A DNA stretch of 64,000 nt from Vibrio sp. YMD68 (GCF_029958905.1 NZ_CP124613.1:744001-808000), one strand, 5' to 3'; positions 17,850-27,007 are shown, counted from the first letter of the stretch. Numbers and translations: made by a program. The notes: a model not told the origin generated them from the sequence alone.

Positions 17850-18467
17850 ATGATTACGTTGCATCACTTAAACAAATCACGTTCAAAACGCATTATTTGG
17901 TTGCTGGAAGAGCTTAAATTACCTTATAAAGTCACGCCTTACCTTCGAGACAGTGTGACCTTTTTGGCTCCGCCTGAATTAAAAAGTATTCACCCGCTTG
18001 GTAAGTCTCCAGTGATTGAGAATGATGGGTTGATTGTCACTGAGTCAGGAGCGATTACTGAATATCTGATTGATACGTATGGGAAAGGTGAACTAGCTCC
18101 AGCAAGAGGGACTCGTGCATACACGGAGTACTCTCAGTGGTTACATTTTGCGGAAAGTTCAGCAATGCTGCCATTGTTATTGAAGCTGTTTGTCACGAAA
18201 GATGGTTGTAAAACCAATTTTTTAGCAGACTACGCGGATGCGGAAACAATGAAAGTCCTGAGTTATTTTGATCAAAGTCTTGAAGGCAAAACCTATTTGG
18301 TTGAAGAGCGATTAACTGGCGCAGACATCATGATGTCATTCATTGTTGAAAATCTGGTGTCCAATGGCACTATCGAGCATTTTAACAATCTTAAGCGATA
18401 CGCTAAGCAGCTAGCCACTCATAGTGCGTTCTCGAAAGCGGATCAAGTTGAAAGCCAGTATTCGTAA
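17850..18467 (+). CDS. Glutathione S-transferase
   Basis: Protein of 205 residues. The N-terminal thioredoxin-like domain includes NKSRSKRIIWLLEELKLPY, with Ser in the position used to activate glutathione, and HPLGKSPVIE with the conserved cis-proline, then TESGAITEYL for glutathione binding. The C-terminal half is all-helical (TGADIMMSF). It lies 15 bases after the reductase gene and is the second cistron of the TetR-controlled operon. GSH conjugation and NADPH reduction of the same class of electrophile make sense together. A terminator follows. Confidence 0.9.
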   Translation: MITLHHLNKSRSKRIIWLLEELKLPYKVTPYLRDSVTFLAPPELKSIHPLGKSPVIENDGLIVTESGAITEYLIDTYGKGELAPARGTRAYTEYSQWLHFAESSAMLPLLLKLFVTKDGCKTNFLADYADAETMKVLSYFDQSLEGKTYLVEERLTGADIMMSFIVENLVSNGTIEHFNNLKRYAKQLATHSAFSKADQVESQYS

Positions 18468-18508
18468 GTTCAGCAAAAAATGAGAGCAGTAATTGTTATC
18501 TCTTACTA

Positions 18509-18545
18509 AAAAAATGGTCTAAGTTTTACTTAGGCCATTTTTTAT
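18509..18545. terminator. Bidirectional terminator between GST and next gene
   Basis: AAAATGGTCTAAG and CTTAGGCCATTTTT flank a short loop; A-run on the left and T-run on the right allow use in both directions (GST on plus, 18570 gene on minus). Confidence 0.8.
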
Positions 18546-18569
18546 TACGGTGTGTTCCAAAGGCTTTGA

Positions 18570-19103
18570 TTAACGGATTACTTCCGTATTAAGCGTGTTT
18601 ACATCGTTGATGTTAGCGTAAGTATGTAAGAGTTCAGTCAGTGTTTTGACCCACTCGAAAGCGTCTTGAGGTGTCTTTTTCAACAATGTCTCAACGTGTT
18701 CACAGTGTGTCTCAAGTGTAATGGCTTGTTCCAAGTTAAAGGAAATGGCATAAAAATGCCAAAGGACTAAGCGCGTCATTCGTTCACTGTTCTGTTTAGC
18801 GTTATCAGAATCATCAAACGCTTGCTGAATTTCACTAAGGGCAATGGCATTCATCCGAAGTGTCGCATCTAAACGGGCTGACATCATGCGTTCTTCGCTG
18901 TCGATTTCTTCTTGATCGAACGTGAACAGTTCGCTCATGACATCTTCGGGTACCATTTTGCTGATCATCCGAACACTAAATTCTTCAAGTTCATGGCGTG
19001 GCATGGTGACAAGGCAGTTAAAGGTATAATCACGAAGCATAAGGAAATCACTAATAGGCAGAAATTGGAGCCGTATTCTAACCACTGTGACCGAATTTAC
19101 CAA
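18570..19103 (-). CDS. Hypothetical helical protein
   Basis: Up to 177 residues, mostly alpha-helical and acidic, with no signal peptide or membrane helix. I do not recognise a family. The longest start is a TTG at 19103 with AAGGG about 7 bases upstream; ATG at 19040 (giving MLRDYTFNCLV) is an equally fair start. The region has normal codon use and lies after a strong shared terminator, so it should be real. No partner is adjacent, as the next gene on this strand is 3 kb or more away. Confidence 0.6.
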   Translation of the reverse strand: MVNSVTVVRIRLQFLPISDFLMLRDYTFNCLVTMPRHELEEFSVRMISKMVPEDVMSELFTFDQEEIDSEERMMSARLDATLRMNAIALSEIQQAFDDSDNAKQNSERMTRLVLWHFYAISFNLEQAITLETHCEHVETLLKKTPQDAFEWVKTLTELLHTYANINDVNTLNTEVIR

Positions 19104-19300
19104 TGTTTATCCCTTAGAGGATATTGCTTTAAGTCGATGTGATTATTCGTTTAGATTTAGCATCTAAAATCAAGATTTATTACATAAATGTCTAAAAAAT
19201 ACGGTTAAAATCACATGCAAATGTTGAATGATGGTGGCTTTATCAATAGAATTTGCGAATAATAATCAGTCGGTGAAACAAATCGACGCATGGAGGCTAG

Positions 19301-20041
19301 ATGAGTACCCAGACAGCGAAAGCGTCAGTGAATCCGAATAAACAACAAGACAGCACGGTCAGTACACTCAACAGTACAGACGCGTTAGCGATGATTGAGC
19401 ATGGCAGTGAAATGACGATTACCGTCACGACACCGATTGGAAGAAAGTTTCGCTGTACGACTCAGTTTATTGGTACTCACCCAGACAACCTGATCTTGAT
19501 TGAGATACCGTCAGTATCGAAAGATGAACTTGCTTTTTTCTTTCAAACTGGTTTTTTACTGAATGTGCGTGGGATCTCCCCAAGAGGAGAAGGGGCACAA
19601 ATTCACTTTAAGTCTCAAATCCAACATGTCATCGAAGATCCACTTGCCATGATCGCAATCTCTATTCCCAATGGTATGCAGGTTACCCAATTGAGAAAAG
19701 AAGCGCGCTATGAAATTAATTTGATGGGGGCGGTTGTTCAAGGCGATAGCAAAACTCAGTGTGAGATTCGTGACCTTTCTAAAAGTGGTTGTCGTTTCTT
19801 TACTCCTCCTTTAGGCCGGACTTTTCAAGTTGGGGATACGATCGCTATCGATCTTCACCACACGATTGACCAGCCGAAATGCCCTCCTTTAATCGGTAAA
19901 ATCTGTAACCTACAACGCTCAGCCCATTACTCTCGCTATGGTTTACAATTTGATGATGTGGGCCAAGCCAATGTAAAAGTCTTATTGTCACGCCTTAAGT
20001 TCAATGGCACCAAACTGGCCTTTGCCAATAAGAAAAAGTAA
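19301..20041 (+). CDS. PilZ-domain c-di-GMP-binding protein with YcgR-like N-terminus
   Basis: Protein of 246 residues. The C-terminal PilZ domain has the two binding motifs intact: RKEAR (132-136, RxxxR) and DLSKSG (158-163, D/NxSxxG). The N-terminal half is the flagellar-brake/YcgR-N-like split barrel. Such proteins bind c-di-GMP and act on motility or surface structures; Vibrio PlzD-type proteins have the same two-domain layout. Start ATG 19301 is preceded by GGAGG (19290-19294). No adjacent diguanylate cyclase or flagellar gene is present. Confidence 0.88.
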   Translation: MSTQTAKASVNPNKQQDSTVSTLNSTDALAMIEHGSEMTITVTTPIGRKFRCTTQFIGTHPDNLILIEIPSVSKDELAFFFQTGFLLNVRGISPRGEGAQIHFKSQIQHVIEDPLAMIAISIPNGMQVTQLRKEARYEINLMGAVVQGDSKTQCEIRDLSKSGCRFFTPPLGRTFQVGDTIAIDLHHTIDQPKCPPLIGKICNLQRSAHYSRYGLQFDDVGQANVKVLLSRLKFNGTKLAFANKKK

Positions 20042-20273
20042 TCAACTCTATTGCATTAATGAAGTCTAATTGTGCACAGCCTTCTTTTGTAGGTTGACAT
20101 ATGGTTGTAATTTACTCTTTATTGTCTATTAAATACTCTGTTACTTTTTAAGGTCTTAACTGATGATCTAAATCGTTGAAGTTGAATGGTTAGGTGATTA
20201 GAATCGACGCTATTGTATTGAAGTCAGGTAGACACTGATTGTGGTGTCATGCTCTCAATGGTGTAGTTAGACC

Positions 20274-20375
20274 ATGCCTAGAAAACAACCACGTAAAATG
20301 AGTCCATTATTGGCTTTAGCGTATATTATTATCATATTTGGCCCCGCTATTTGGCTTGGACATATTTTTGGATAG
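20274..20375 (+). CDS. 33-residue single-helix membrane peptide
   Basis: Short ORF below usual gene-caller limits. The N-terminus is strongly basic (MPRKQPRKM) and is followed by one hydrophobic helix (about 11-28) and a short tail. It is followed 24 bases later by a perfect terminator hairpin, giving it the layout of a monocistronic gene. A TTGACA at 20094-20099 could be its -35, but no convincing -10 follows. The ribosome site is weak. Function unknown. The rest of the 20042-20542 spacer shows no other feature. Confidence 0.55.
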   Translation: MPRKQPRKMSPLLALAYIIIIFGPAIWLGHIFG

Positions 20376-20398
20376 TAGCGGGATGTGATATTTTTTTG

Positions 20399-20435
20399 AA
20401 ATGGCCTAAGTGTATTCTTAGGCCATTTCTGTTTT
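20399..20435 (+). terminator. Perfect terminator hairpin after small ORF
   Basis: AAATGGCCTAAG (20399-20410), six-base loop, CTTAGGCCATTT (20417-20428), then CTGTTTT. Confidence 0.85.
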
Positions 20436-20542
20436 GTAAGCGCCGGAATTTATAAGTGCCCAAAGTCGATGGTAGTTTTATCCTTACCTGTTAAATCCGC
20501 TAAAATGACCAAAGCAATCAGACTAACAACAAGGATCATCGT

Positions 20543-21835
20543 GTGAAAAATAGCTTTATTGATGGCTCAACACTCTATCGTCAACATACCTTTTTATTGC
20601 CGCTCAACTATCAAGAAACGGAGAGTGAACAGATTCAGGTTTTTGCACGGGAATTGGTCGATCTTGCGAAAGATCATCTAGACCTACCATGGCTTGTATA
20701 CTTTCAAGGTGGGCCTGGCTTCCCCTCACCGCGAGCAAGCGGAGACTCAGGCTGGATAAAGCGTGCGCTTCAAGAATATCGTGTCTTGCTGCTTGATCAA
20801 CGAGGAACAGGCATGAGTTCGGCGATCAATCAAGAGACTCTTGCCCATTTAACTCCGCAAGAGCAGGCTGATTATCTTTCACACTTCAGAGCCGATAACA
20901 TTGTCCGTGACGCCGAATCGATTCGTCAGCAGTTTGGCGTTCAACAGTGGGCAACGCTGGGGCAAAGTTTTGGTGGATTCTGCACGCTTACTTATCTGTC
21001 AATGTTTCCAGACAGTTTGTTACGCTGTTATGTGACCGGTGGGATTCCTTCACTTTCTCGACACGCGGATGATGTCTACCAGGCGACTTACAAGCGTGTT
21101 ACCGATAAAAACAACGCGTTTTTTGCTCAGTTTCCACAAGCACAGCAACAGTGTTGTGAGATTGCGCAGTATTTAATTGAAAATGACGTGACATTGCCGA
21201 ATGGTCAAATGTTTACGGTTGAACAGTTTCAGCTGATTGGCATTAATCTGGGCCGAGGTGACGCACATTTACCCCTTTATTACACGTTAGAAAGTGCGTT
21301 TATTGACGTTAATGGCAAGAAACAACTGAGTTACAGCTTCTTGAACCAAATGCAGCAGGAACAAAGCTATTTGACCAACCCTATCTATGCGATTTTACAT
21401 GAGTCTATTTACTGCCAAGAGTTTGCATCCAATTGGTCTGCACATCGGGTTCGCGAGCAAAATAGTGCGTTTAATTATCAAGTTGGTGATCGGTTCTGGT
21501 TTACCGGAGAAATGGTGTACCCGTGGATGTTTGATCAATTAGAGACATTAAAACCGCTGCGAGATGCCGCGCACCTGCTGGCACAAAAACAAGATTGGGA
21601 AGCGATATACCACCCCGATGTTTTAAGCCAAAATACCGTCCCTTTAGCGTGCGTAGCCTATGCCGATGACATGTACGTAGAACTTGATTATACAAGAGAA
21701 ACCTTGGCGACGATTCCAATGTCTAAAGTTTGGATTACCAACGAGTATGAGCACAACGGCATTGGTGTCGATGGTGAAAAGATTCTTGACCGTTTAGTTA
21801 CCATGGCCAATACACTCGATAATTTGCCTAAGTAG
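20543..21835 (+). CDS. Prolyl aminopeptidase-like alpha/beta hydrolase (S33)
   Basis: Protein of 430 residues with an alpha/beta-hydrolase core: oxyanion block GGPGFPSPR (about 55-63), DQRGTGMSS, and the nucleophile elbow GQSFGG near residue 140. These match proline iminopeptidase (S33), which removes N-terminal proline from peptides. The cap domain is larger than in short Pip proteins, as in the tetrameric Aeromonas-type enzymes. Start is GTG 20543, with AAGGAT at 20531-20536. No signal peptide. The stop codon is the first base triplet of a tandem repeat. Confidence 0.83.
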   Translation: MKNSFIDGSTLYRQHTFLLPLNYQETESEQIQVFARELVDLAKDHLDLPWLVYFQGGPGFPSPRASGDSGWIKRALQEYRVLLLDQRGTGMSSAINQETLAHLTPQEQADYLSHFRADNIVRDAESIRQQFGVQQWATLGQSFGGFCTLTYLSMFPDSLLRCYVTGGIPSLSRHADDVYQATYKRVTDKNNAFFAQFPQAQQQCCEIAQYLIENDVTLPNGQMFTVEQFQLIGINLGRGDAHLPLYYTLESAFIDVNGKKQLSYSFLNQMQQEQSYLTNPIYAILHESIYCQEFASNWSAHRVREQNSAFNYQVGDRFWFTGEMVYPWMFDQLETLKPLRDAAHLLAQKQDWEAIYHPDVLSQNTVPLACVAYADDMYVELDYTRETLATIPMSKVWITNEYEHNGIGVDGEKILDRLVTMANTLDNLPK

Positions 21836-21877
21836 CAAGTAGCAAGTAGCAAGTAGCAAATAGTAAATAGCAAGTAG
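21833..21877 (+). repeat. Six tandem 7-bp units beginning at the stop codon
   Basis: TAGCAAG at 21833, 21840 and 21847, then TAGCAAA, TAGTAAA, TAGCAAG. The first TAG is the stop codon of the peptidase gene. Each unit carries TAG, and because the period is not divisible by three, stops occur in all three frames. Confidence 0.9.
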
Positions 21878-22031
21878 CCCATCAAAACGGCGAGACATCC
21901 GTTCTCGTTTAAGGCATGGAGGTGGGCTCGTACCAGCCGAACCCCTCTGTTAATAGAATGCTAGATAGATCGAATCGAGATATTCAGTGTTGTGCTATCT
22001 TTATAGAAAATAAATACATAGGGATAATGTA

Positions 22032-22652
22032 ATGGTATTTGATTGGGTTGAATGGTTTGGTTATTTAGCGTCTTTAGTGGTGTTGGTGTCACTCACGATG
22101 GCCTCTATTGTCAAGCTGCGCGTGATTAACTTTATTGGCTGCTTGTTGTTTGCGGCATTTGCCTATTTCATCGACTCCTATCCAACCATGCTGATGAATT
22201 TAGGGATAGCCTGCATTAACGTTTATTACCTTTATCAGCTTGCTGGTTCAAAGGAGCAATTTAAATTGGTTTCAGCAACCATTGATTCAGAATATTTTGA
22301 CCATTTCGTTGCAACTAATATGAACGATATAGAGCGACAAACCACAGCCAGTGAATTACGTGGTGCGAACGCAGCGTTCTATATGCTGAGAAATAATGCC
22401 ATCGCTGGGCTTCTTGCCGGGACCAAACATGATAATGGCACCTTTACGGTGTGTTTAGATTATGTGACTGCCGAGTATCGTGATTTGAAATTGGCTCAAT
22501 ACTTCTATCAATCTAACCCAGAATCAATTAAGAGCCGAGGAATTGAGGTTCTGTTAGCCACGGCGAGAACGCCTGACCATAGAGATTATCTGATGGAAGT
22601 TGGGTTTGAACAATGTGAAGATAACTCCGATATATATCAAAGGCGCTTGTGA
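22032..22652 (+). CDS. YgjV-like membrane domain fused to an acetyltransferase-like domain
   Basis: Protein of 206 residues. Residues 1-75 form a three-helix membrane unit with WFGYLASLVVLVSLTM, KLRVINFIGCLLFAAFAY and LGIACINVYYLYQL, like the YgjV family. Residues 85-206 look like a GNAT-type domain (NNAIAGLLAG, TVCLDYVTAEYRDLKLAQYFY, MEVGFEQCE). A stand-alone version of the N-terminal unit is encoded at 30269-30520 on the other strand, so the domain boundary is supported inside this same window. The function of either form is unknown; the soluble part would lie on the cytoplasmic side if it uses acetyl-CoA. No operon partner. Confidence 0.75.
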   Translation: MVFDWVEWFGYLASLVVLVSLTMASIVKLRVINFIGCLLFAAFAYFIDSYPTMLMNLGIACINVYYLYQLAGSKEQFKLVSATIDSEYFDHFVATNMNDIERQTTASELRGANAAFYMLRNNAIAGLLAGTKHDNGTFTVCLDYVTAEYRDLKLAQYFYQSNPESIKSRGIEVLLATARTPDHRDYLMEVGFEQCEDNSDIYQRRL

Positions 22653-22744
22653 TTCAATCCACTCATGATTCTTGTCATTTCGCTGTATTGTGTTGTAAAC
22701 GAGGTCAATGAACTTAAGTTAAACCCAATTTAAACCCATAAAAG

Positions 22745-22767
22745 TCACACCCGATAACCGGGTGTGA
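22745..22767. promoter_or_regulatory. Perfect hairpin upstream of ybiB
   Basis: TCACACCCG and CGGGTGTGA flank a five-base loop. There is no strong T-run on either side, so it could be a terminator without a tail or an operator before ybiB. Confidence 0.5.
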
Positions 22768-22848
22768 TTGAAAATCTCATATGAAAACGTCACACTGTGC
22801 GCCTACTCGTCATCGATTATTTTAAGCTGTTATAAAGAAAGGATCTCT

Positions 22849-23832
22849 ATGAGTACTATTCAAGAATGTATTCGCACTGTGGGAAGAGGGGAGCGGGGGA
22901 GAAAACCATTGACGTTAGATCAAGCTTATCGCGTCATGGATGAATATCTGGATGGGCAAATTGGCGATGACCAAATGGCGATGTTGCTGATGTTGATTCG
23001 AGTGCAAAATGAAACCAAGCAAGAGATAGCCGGTTTTGTTAAGGCGTTTCAATCTCGGGTCCCTAATGTTGGAGCTGATATCGATTGGCCATGCTACGCA
23101 GGTAAACGCAAAACAGCGGGTAAACCTTGGCATATATTGGCTGCTAGGATTTTGGCGGATAATGGTTATAGAGTTTTAGTTCATGGCTACACCGATCATG
23201 CGACGGATCGAGAGCACGCTCAAGATTATCTTGCTGATCTCGGTATTACCGTTGCAAAAGATGCAGAGCACGCGAAAGTATTGATTGAATCCGAATCGAT
23301 TTGCTATTTACCTTTAGAACACTATGCGCCACAGGCCAAAATAATGTTGGACTGGCGTAAACGTTATGGATTAAGAACGCCCATTAATACTGTCGTTCGA
23401 GCGCTGAATCCTGGAGGGGGTAAGATCGGTATTCGTGGCAGCTTCCATCCTGGCTTTCAACAGTTGCACGCAGAAATTGAACACGAAGTGGATGAGCCAA
23501 ACCACAGCGTGATTTCATTTAAAGGCCAATCAGGTGAATCGGAATACAACCCTAAAGTGAGCCAAAATGTCTGGCTAAGCACCCCGAAGGGCGTGGAATC
23601 TTACTACTGGGAAGCGGATCTAATCAGTACATTACCTCTGCCTGAACGCTGTATTTTTGATACACCGGAAGAAGAGCAAGAAATGATGGCTAACACAATC
23701 ATCACCACGCTTTCAGCGATATTGTTTGCGCAGAAGCCAGATAGATCCAAAGCCCTAGCAGAAGCGACTCAATACTGGCAGAGATACTGTGAACGTTCGG
23801 AGTTACCTGTGTTTGAGAACACGATAAAATGA
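22849..23832 (+). CDS. ybiB: YbiB/TrpD2-family protein (phosphoribosyltransferase-like fold)
   Basis: Protein of 327 residues with the anthranilate phosphoribosyltransferase (class III/IV) fold: helical N-terminal domain (LTLDQAYRVMDEYLDGQIGDDQMAMLLMLIRV) and a glycine-rich core with ALNPGGGKIGIRGSFHPGF. TrpD2/YbiB proteins have this fold but lack the anthranilate site; E. coli YbiB binds nucleic acid and is SOS-linked. The ATG at 22849 is used because AAAGGA lies at 22838-22843; the frame continues upstream without a good start. It ends in a terminator. Confidence 0.82.
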   Translation: MSTIQECIRTVGRGERGRKPLTLDQAYRVMDEYLDGQIGDDQMAMLLMLIRVQNETKQEIAGFVKAFQSRVPNVGADIDWPCYAGKRKTAGKPWHILAARILADNGYRVLVHGYTDHATDREHAQDYLADLGITVAKDAEHAKVLIESESICYLPLEHYAPQAKIMLDWRKRYGLRTPINTVVRALNPGGGKIGIRGSFHPGFQQLHAEIEHEVDEPNHSVISFKGQSGESEYNPKVSQNVWLSTPKGVESYYWEADLISTLPLPERCIFDTPEEEQEMMANTIITTLSAILFAQKPDRSKALAEATQYWQRYCERSELPVFENTIK

Positions 23833-23858
23833 AAATAGCCCTTTAAAGGGCTATTTTT
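23832..23858. terminator. Bidirectional terminator between ybiB and desaturase
   Basis: A perfect palindrome, AAAATAGCCCTTT/AAAGGGCTATTTT, between two convergent genes. It overlaps the ybiB stop codon. Confidence 0.85.
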
Positions 23859-23882
23859 GTATGGGTAAACAGGGTAAATACA

Positions 23883-25028
23883 TTAGAACGAGCGAACGTT
23901 TTTATTCACATTCAGAATCATCGAATTCCAAGTATTGGTCTGCTCAGCTAGGTTCTTTTTGATTTCTTCATAACGCAGCTTTAATACCGAATACTCATAC
24001 TTTTTCACCATGTCATCTTTCTTGGTTTCAATCAGTTGTTTTTTCACTGAGTAGTAGTCATTCATATTGGCAATCAAGGCTTCAAACTCTCGTTGAAGTT
24101 TGTCGTTAATGCTGTGATGGTCGGGCCATGACGCGATCGCTTTTTGCGCCTTACGTAAGGACATCGCTGCTTTGGCTTTTTCAATTTTCAATTGCGGGGC
24201 CTTGCGCAGTTGGTGAGTGAGACCGACAAGAGAACATCCTTTAATCAGCCATTTTGTTGGGTCATAGTGCCACCATGCGATCCCATTGCGGTAATCATTT
24301 TCAAATATATGGTGGTAGTTATGGTAGCCCTCGCCAAATGTTAAGAACGCGAGTACAGCGCTGTCGCGAGCGGTGTTTTTGTCGGTATAGGGTTGAGAAC
24401 CCCATAAATGAGCCAAAGAATTAATGAAGAAGGTGGTGTGGTGGTTAAGGACTAATCGTACCGCGCCTACAATTAAGAACATACCGATGACATCACCATA
24501 AATAAGCCCTAAGCAAACGGGGAAAACCACATTCATTACCAGTGCGAGAACCCCATAGTATTTGTGTTGCCATACGACGATAGGATCTTTCTGCAAGTCT
24601 CGGCAGTTGCTGTAATCGGTATAGGCATCGCCATGGTAGTCTCTGATCATCCAGCCGATATGAGAAAACCAGAATCCTTTTTTCGCTGAGTATGGGTCTT
24701 TATCGTTGTTATCGACATGTTTATGGTGGATTCGATGGTCGGAACTCCAGTGCAAGATACTGTTCTGCATAGCAAAAGCGCCGCCGATCGCAAAAATTAA
24801 CCGTAATGACCAATGAGCTTGGTAAGTCTTATGTGACCACAGTCGATGGTAACCAGCGGTGATGGATAAGCTACAAAAACTAAAGCAAACAACCAACCAA
24901 ATCAGATGCTCTACACCTAAGCCGTAAGTGAATCCATACCAAGGGGCGACAATGAGCGCCAGAAAGAGACTGGAAGTGAATATAAAGATATTGAGCCAGA
25001 TTAATGGTGGCTTGTCTTGCTTAGACAT
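23883..25028 (-). CDS. Membrane fatty acid (acyl-CoA) desaturase
   Basis: Protein of 381 residues with all three histidine boxes of acyl-CoA/delta-9 desaturases: HRLWSH (61-66), HRIHH (98-102) and HNYHH (236-240), plus four hydrophobic segments. It inserts a double bond in saturated acyl chains, important for membrane fluidity in the cold. The usual bacterial enzyme ends soon after the third box; here residues about 280-381 form a charged, helical, coiled-coil-like tail (KAKAAMSLRKAQKAI... YEYSVLKLRYEEIKKNLAE). No ferredoxin or reductase gene is adjacent, and no regulator. Confidence 0.9.
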   Translation of the reverse strand: MSKQDKPPLIWLNIFIFTSSLFLALIVAPWYGFTYGLGVEHLIWLVVCFSFCSLSITAGYHRLWSHKTYQAHWSLRLIFAIGGAFAMQNSILHWSSDHRIHHKHVDNNDKDPYSAKKGFWFSHIGWMIRDYHGDAYTDYSNCRDLQKDPIVVWQHKYYGVLALVMNVVFPVCLGLIYGDVIGMFLIVGAVRLVLNHHTTFFINSLAHLWGSQPYTDKNTARDSAVLAFLTFGEGYHNYHHIFENDYRNGIAWWHYDPTKWLIKGCSLVGLTHQLRKAPQLKIEKAKAAMSLRKAQKAIASWPDHHSINDKLQREFEALIANMNDYYSVKKQLIETKKDDMVKKYEYSVLKLRYEEIKKNLAEQTNTWNSMILNVNKNVRSF

Positions 25029-25196
25029 AGTTAAAAATTCCTTTGGGCTAACAACTGTACGCTAGAATATCAGCGAACAGGTGTAAGTCAAATAGTCGAG
25101 TGTAAAAATTGTGAACAGAATGTTTGGCTTTTTAATAGCTAAATGCATAGTATGAACAAAGCTAATATCCTTACAGGAAGTAATAAGGAACTAAAA

Positions 25197-25754
25197 ATGG
25201 ATTTTAAAATAGCGGAATATACCGACTATGAGCGAATAGCAACCCTTCATGCGCAAAGTTGGCGTCGTTTTTACCATGGCATACTAGGTGAGGATTACCT
25301 AGAGCATGACGTTCTTGATGAACGTTTGTCTATTTGGCAAGCGAGGCTAATTAACCCCCCTTTCAATCAACACGTTGTTCTCATCGAAGAAGGCGGTTTA
25401 CTGTGTGGTTTTGTCTGTGTGTTTGGCAATCATGACTTTGAAAAAGGAACAATGATTGACTCTTTGCACGTGAATGATAACTATCGTCGAAGAGGTGTCG
25501 GGCTAAAATTGCTTAATGCCGTGACGGAATGGTGTGAACAGCACTTTTCGAAAAGTGGAATCTACCTTGAAGTGATGGCAGAAAATCACCAGGCAATTGA
25601 GTTCTATGAGCAGTTAAAAGGTATTCAGCTAGATGAGCGTTTGTGGAATGCACCTTGCGGCCATAAAGTGCCTGAATTGGTGTATAGCTGGCCGTCACCC
25701 AAGGCGCTTAAACAGCAAGCAGCGAATCTGCTTAAGGGTTGTACAGTTACATAA
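25197..25754 (+). CDS. GNAT-family N-acetyltransferase
   Basis: Protein of 185 residues with a GNAT core. The acetyl-CoA loop is NYRRRGVGLKLL (about 92-103), and the C-terminal block AENHQAIEFYEQL is typical. The ATG at 25197 is chosen because AAGGA (25185-25189) sits 7 bases upstream; an ATG at 25143 is in frame but without a ribosome site. Substrate unknown. It lies alone before the efflux operon. Confidence 0.82.
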   Translation: MDFKIAEYTDYERIATLHAQSWRRFYHGILGEDYLEHDVLDERLSIWQARLINPPFNQHVVLIEEGGLLCGFVCVFGNHDFEKGTMIDSLHVNDNYRRRGVGLKLLNAVTEWCEQHFSKSGIYLEVMAENHQAIEFYEQLKGIQLDERLWNAPCGHKVPELVYSWPSPKALKQQAANLLKGCTVT

Positions 25755-25812
25755 TGAAATAATTTAAATCACCTCTACTGACATTAGTCGGACATATCTA
25801 CTATTGCCTATG

Positions 25813-25829
25813 GTTATGTTCGACATAAC
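25813..25829 (+). promoter_or_regulatory. Palindrome upstream of the RND efflux operon
   Basis: GTTATG-TTCGA-CATAAC, 30 bases before the adaptor gene start. Placed where a repressor would block the efflux promoter. No TetR gene is adjacent, so the binding protein is unknown. Confidence 0.5.
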
Positions 25830-25859
25830 TAAATTTCATTGGAAATAGTGATAGGCATT

Positions 25860-26996
25860 ATGAACAAAACGCTCATGTTAACAACGCTGTTAGCATCCGC
25901 AATTCTCGCTGGGTGTGATACGGATTCTTCTAACGCAACGTCTTCTCTTCCTTCTGTTATTACTCAATCAGCCGAGACGATCGATCACAGAGGGAGTATG
26001 ACGTTCATTGGCCGAGCGGAGGCAGTGGATGATACAGGTATCACCGCTCAAGTTACCGGATATTTGCAATCTCGGCATTTCGAAGAGGGGCAAATGGTTG
26101 AAGAAGGCGATCTGCTATTCACTATTGAACCTTCTCAGTTTGAGGCCAAGGTAGCGACATCAAAGGCTGAATTAGCTCGTGCGAACTCCGATCTAAAAAA
26201 AGCAGAATTGGATTACGAGCGCGGCAAACGATTATTACCAAAAGGCAGTATTTCTCAAGCTGACTTTGATGCACTGAGTGCTAATTTACGTGGTGCACAA
26301 GCAATGGTTGAATCGGCCAAGGCTCAAGTTCGTCTTGCAGAAGTTAACCTCTCTTACACACAGATTGTGGCGCCATTCTCAGGCAGAATCAGTGACAGTA
26401 AAGCCAGTAAAGGCGACCTTATCTCTCCATCATCAGGCGTGTTAACGACACTGGTGAGTCTAGATCCCATCCATGCATCGTTTAATGTCAGTGAACGTGA
26501 TCGCCTTGGTATTGCTTTAGAAACAGCCAGCGGCAACCTGAGTGCGAACGACAAAAATGTTGATGTATCTATCACGTTAGAAAATGGAACGACATTTGAA
26601 CATATTGGCGTCCTCGATTATTTAGGTAACCGAATCAACACGGATACAGGTACGATCGACATGCGTGCTCTTGTTCCCAACCCTGAGCACAAATTACTTC
26701 CAGGCCAGCATGTCCGTGTTGAACTTCATGCGGAAAACACGGTTCCAGTGATCGCCATTCCTAGAAAAGCAGTTCAGTCGGATCTAGAAGGGGATTTCGT
26801 GATGCTAGTAACGGAAGGTAACGTTATTGAACGCAGGAATATCGAACTTGGTGCGCAAACACCAGACGGCGTGATAGTGCCATTTGGGCTTAACGGTAAC
26901 GAACAAGTCGTGGTTCAAGGTTTACAACGAATTCGTAACGGCATGCCAGTGCAGGTTCAAAATAAGCAAACAGAACCAACGAATCCCGCTGAATAG
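25860..26996 (+). CDS. RND efflux periplasmic adaptor lipoprotein
   Basis: Membrane-fusion protein of 378 residues. Lipoprotein signal with LAGC lipobox (Cys about 19). Domain order is the family standard: lipoyl half ([27 protein letters not shown]), alpha-hairpin coiled coil ([25 protein letters not shown]), second lipoyl half ([13 protein letters not shown]), beta-barrel and membrane-proximal domain. It bridges the inner-membrane pump to a TolC-type outer membrane channel. The ATG at 25860 begins the signal peptide; ATG 25839 is in frame upstream. It is 11 bases from the pump gene. No TolC gene is in the operon, so the pump must share an external channel. Confidence 0.93.
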   Translation: MNKTLMLTTLLASAILAGCDTDSSNATSSLPSVITQSAETIDHRGSMTFIGRAEAVDDTGITAQVTGYLQSRHFEEGQMVEEGDLLFTIEPSQFEAKVATSKAELARANSDLKKAELDYERGKRLLPKGSISQADFDALSANLRGAQAMVESAKAQVRLAEVNLSYTQIVAPFSGRISDSKASKGDLISPSSGVLTTLVSLDPIHASFNVSERDRLGIALETASGNLSANDKNVDVSITLENGTTFEHIGVLDYLGNRINTDTGTIDMRALVPNPEHKLLPGQHVRVELHAENTVPVIAIPRKAVQSDLEGDFVMLVTEGNVIERRNIELGAQTPDGVIVPFGLNGNEQVVVQGLQRIRNGMPVQVQNKQTEPTNPAE

Positions 26997-27007
26997 GAAA
27001 CCATATT

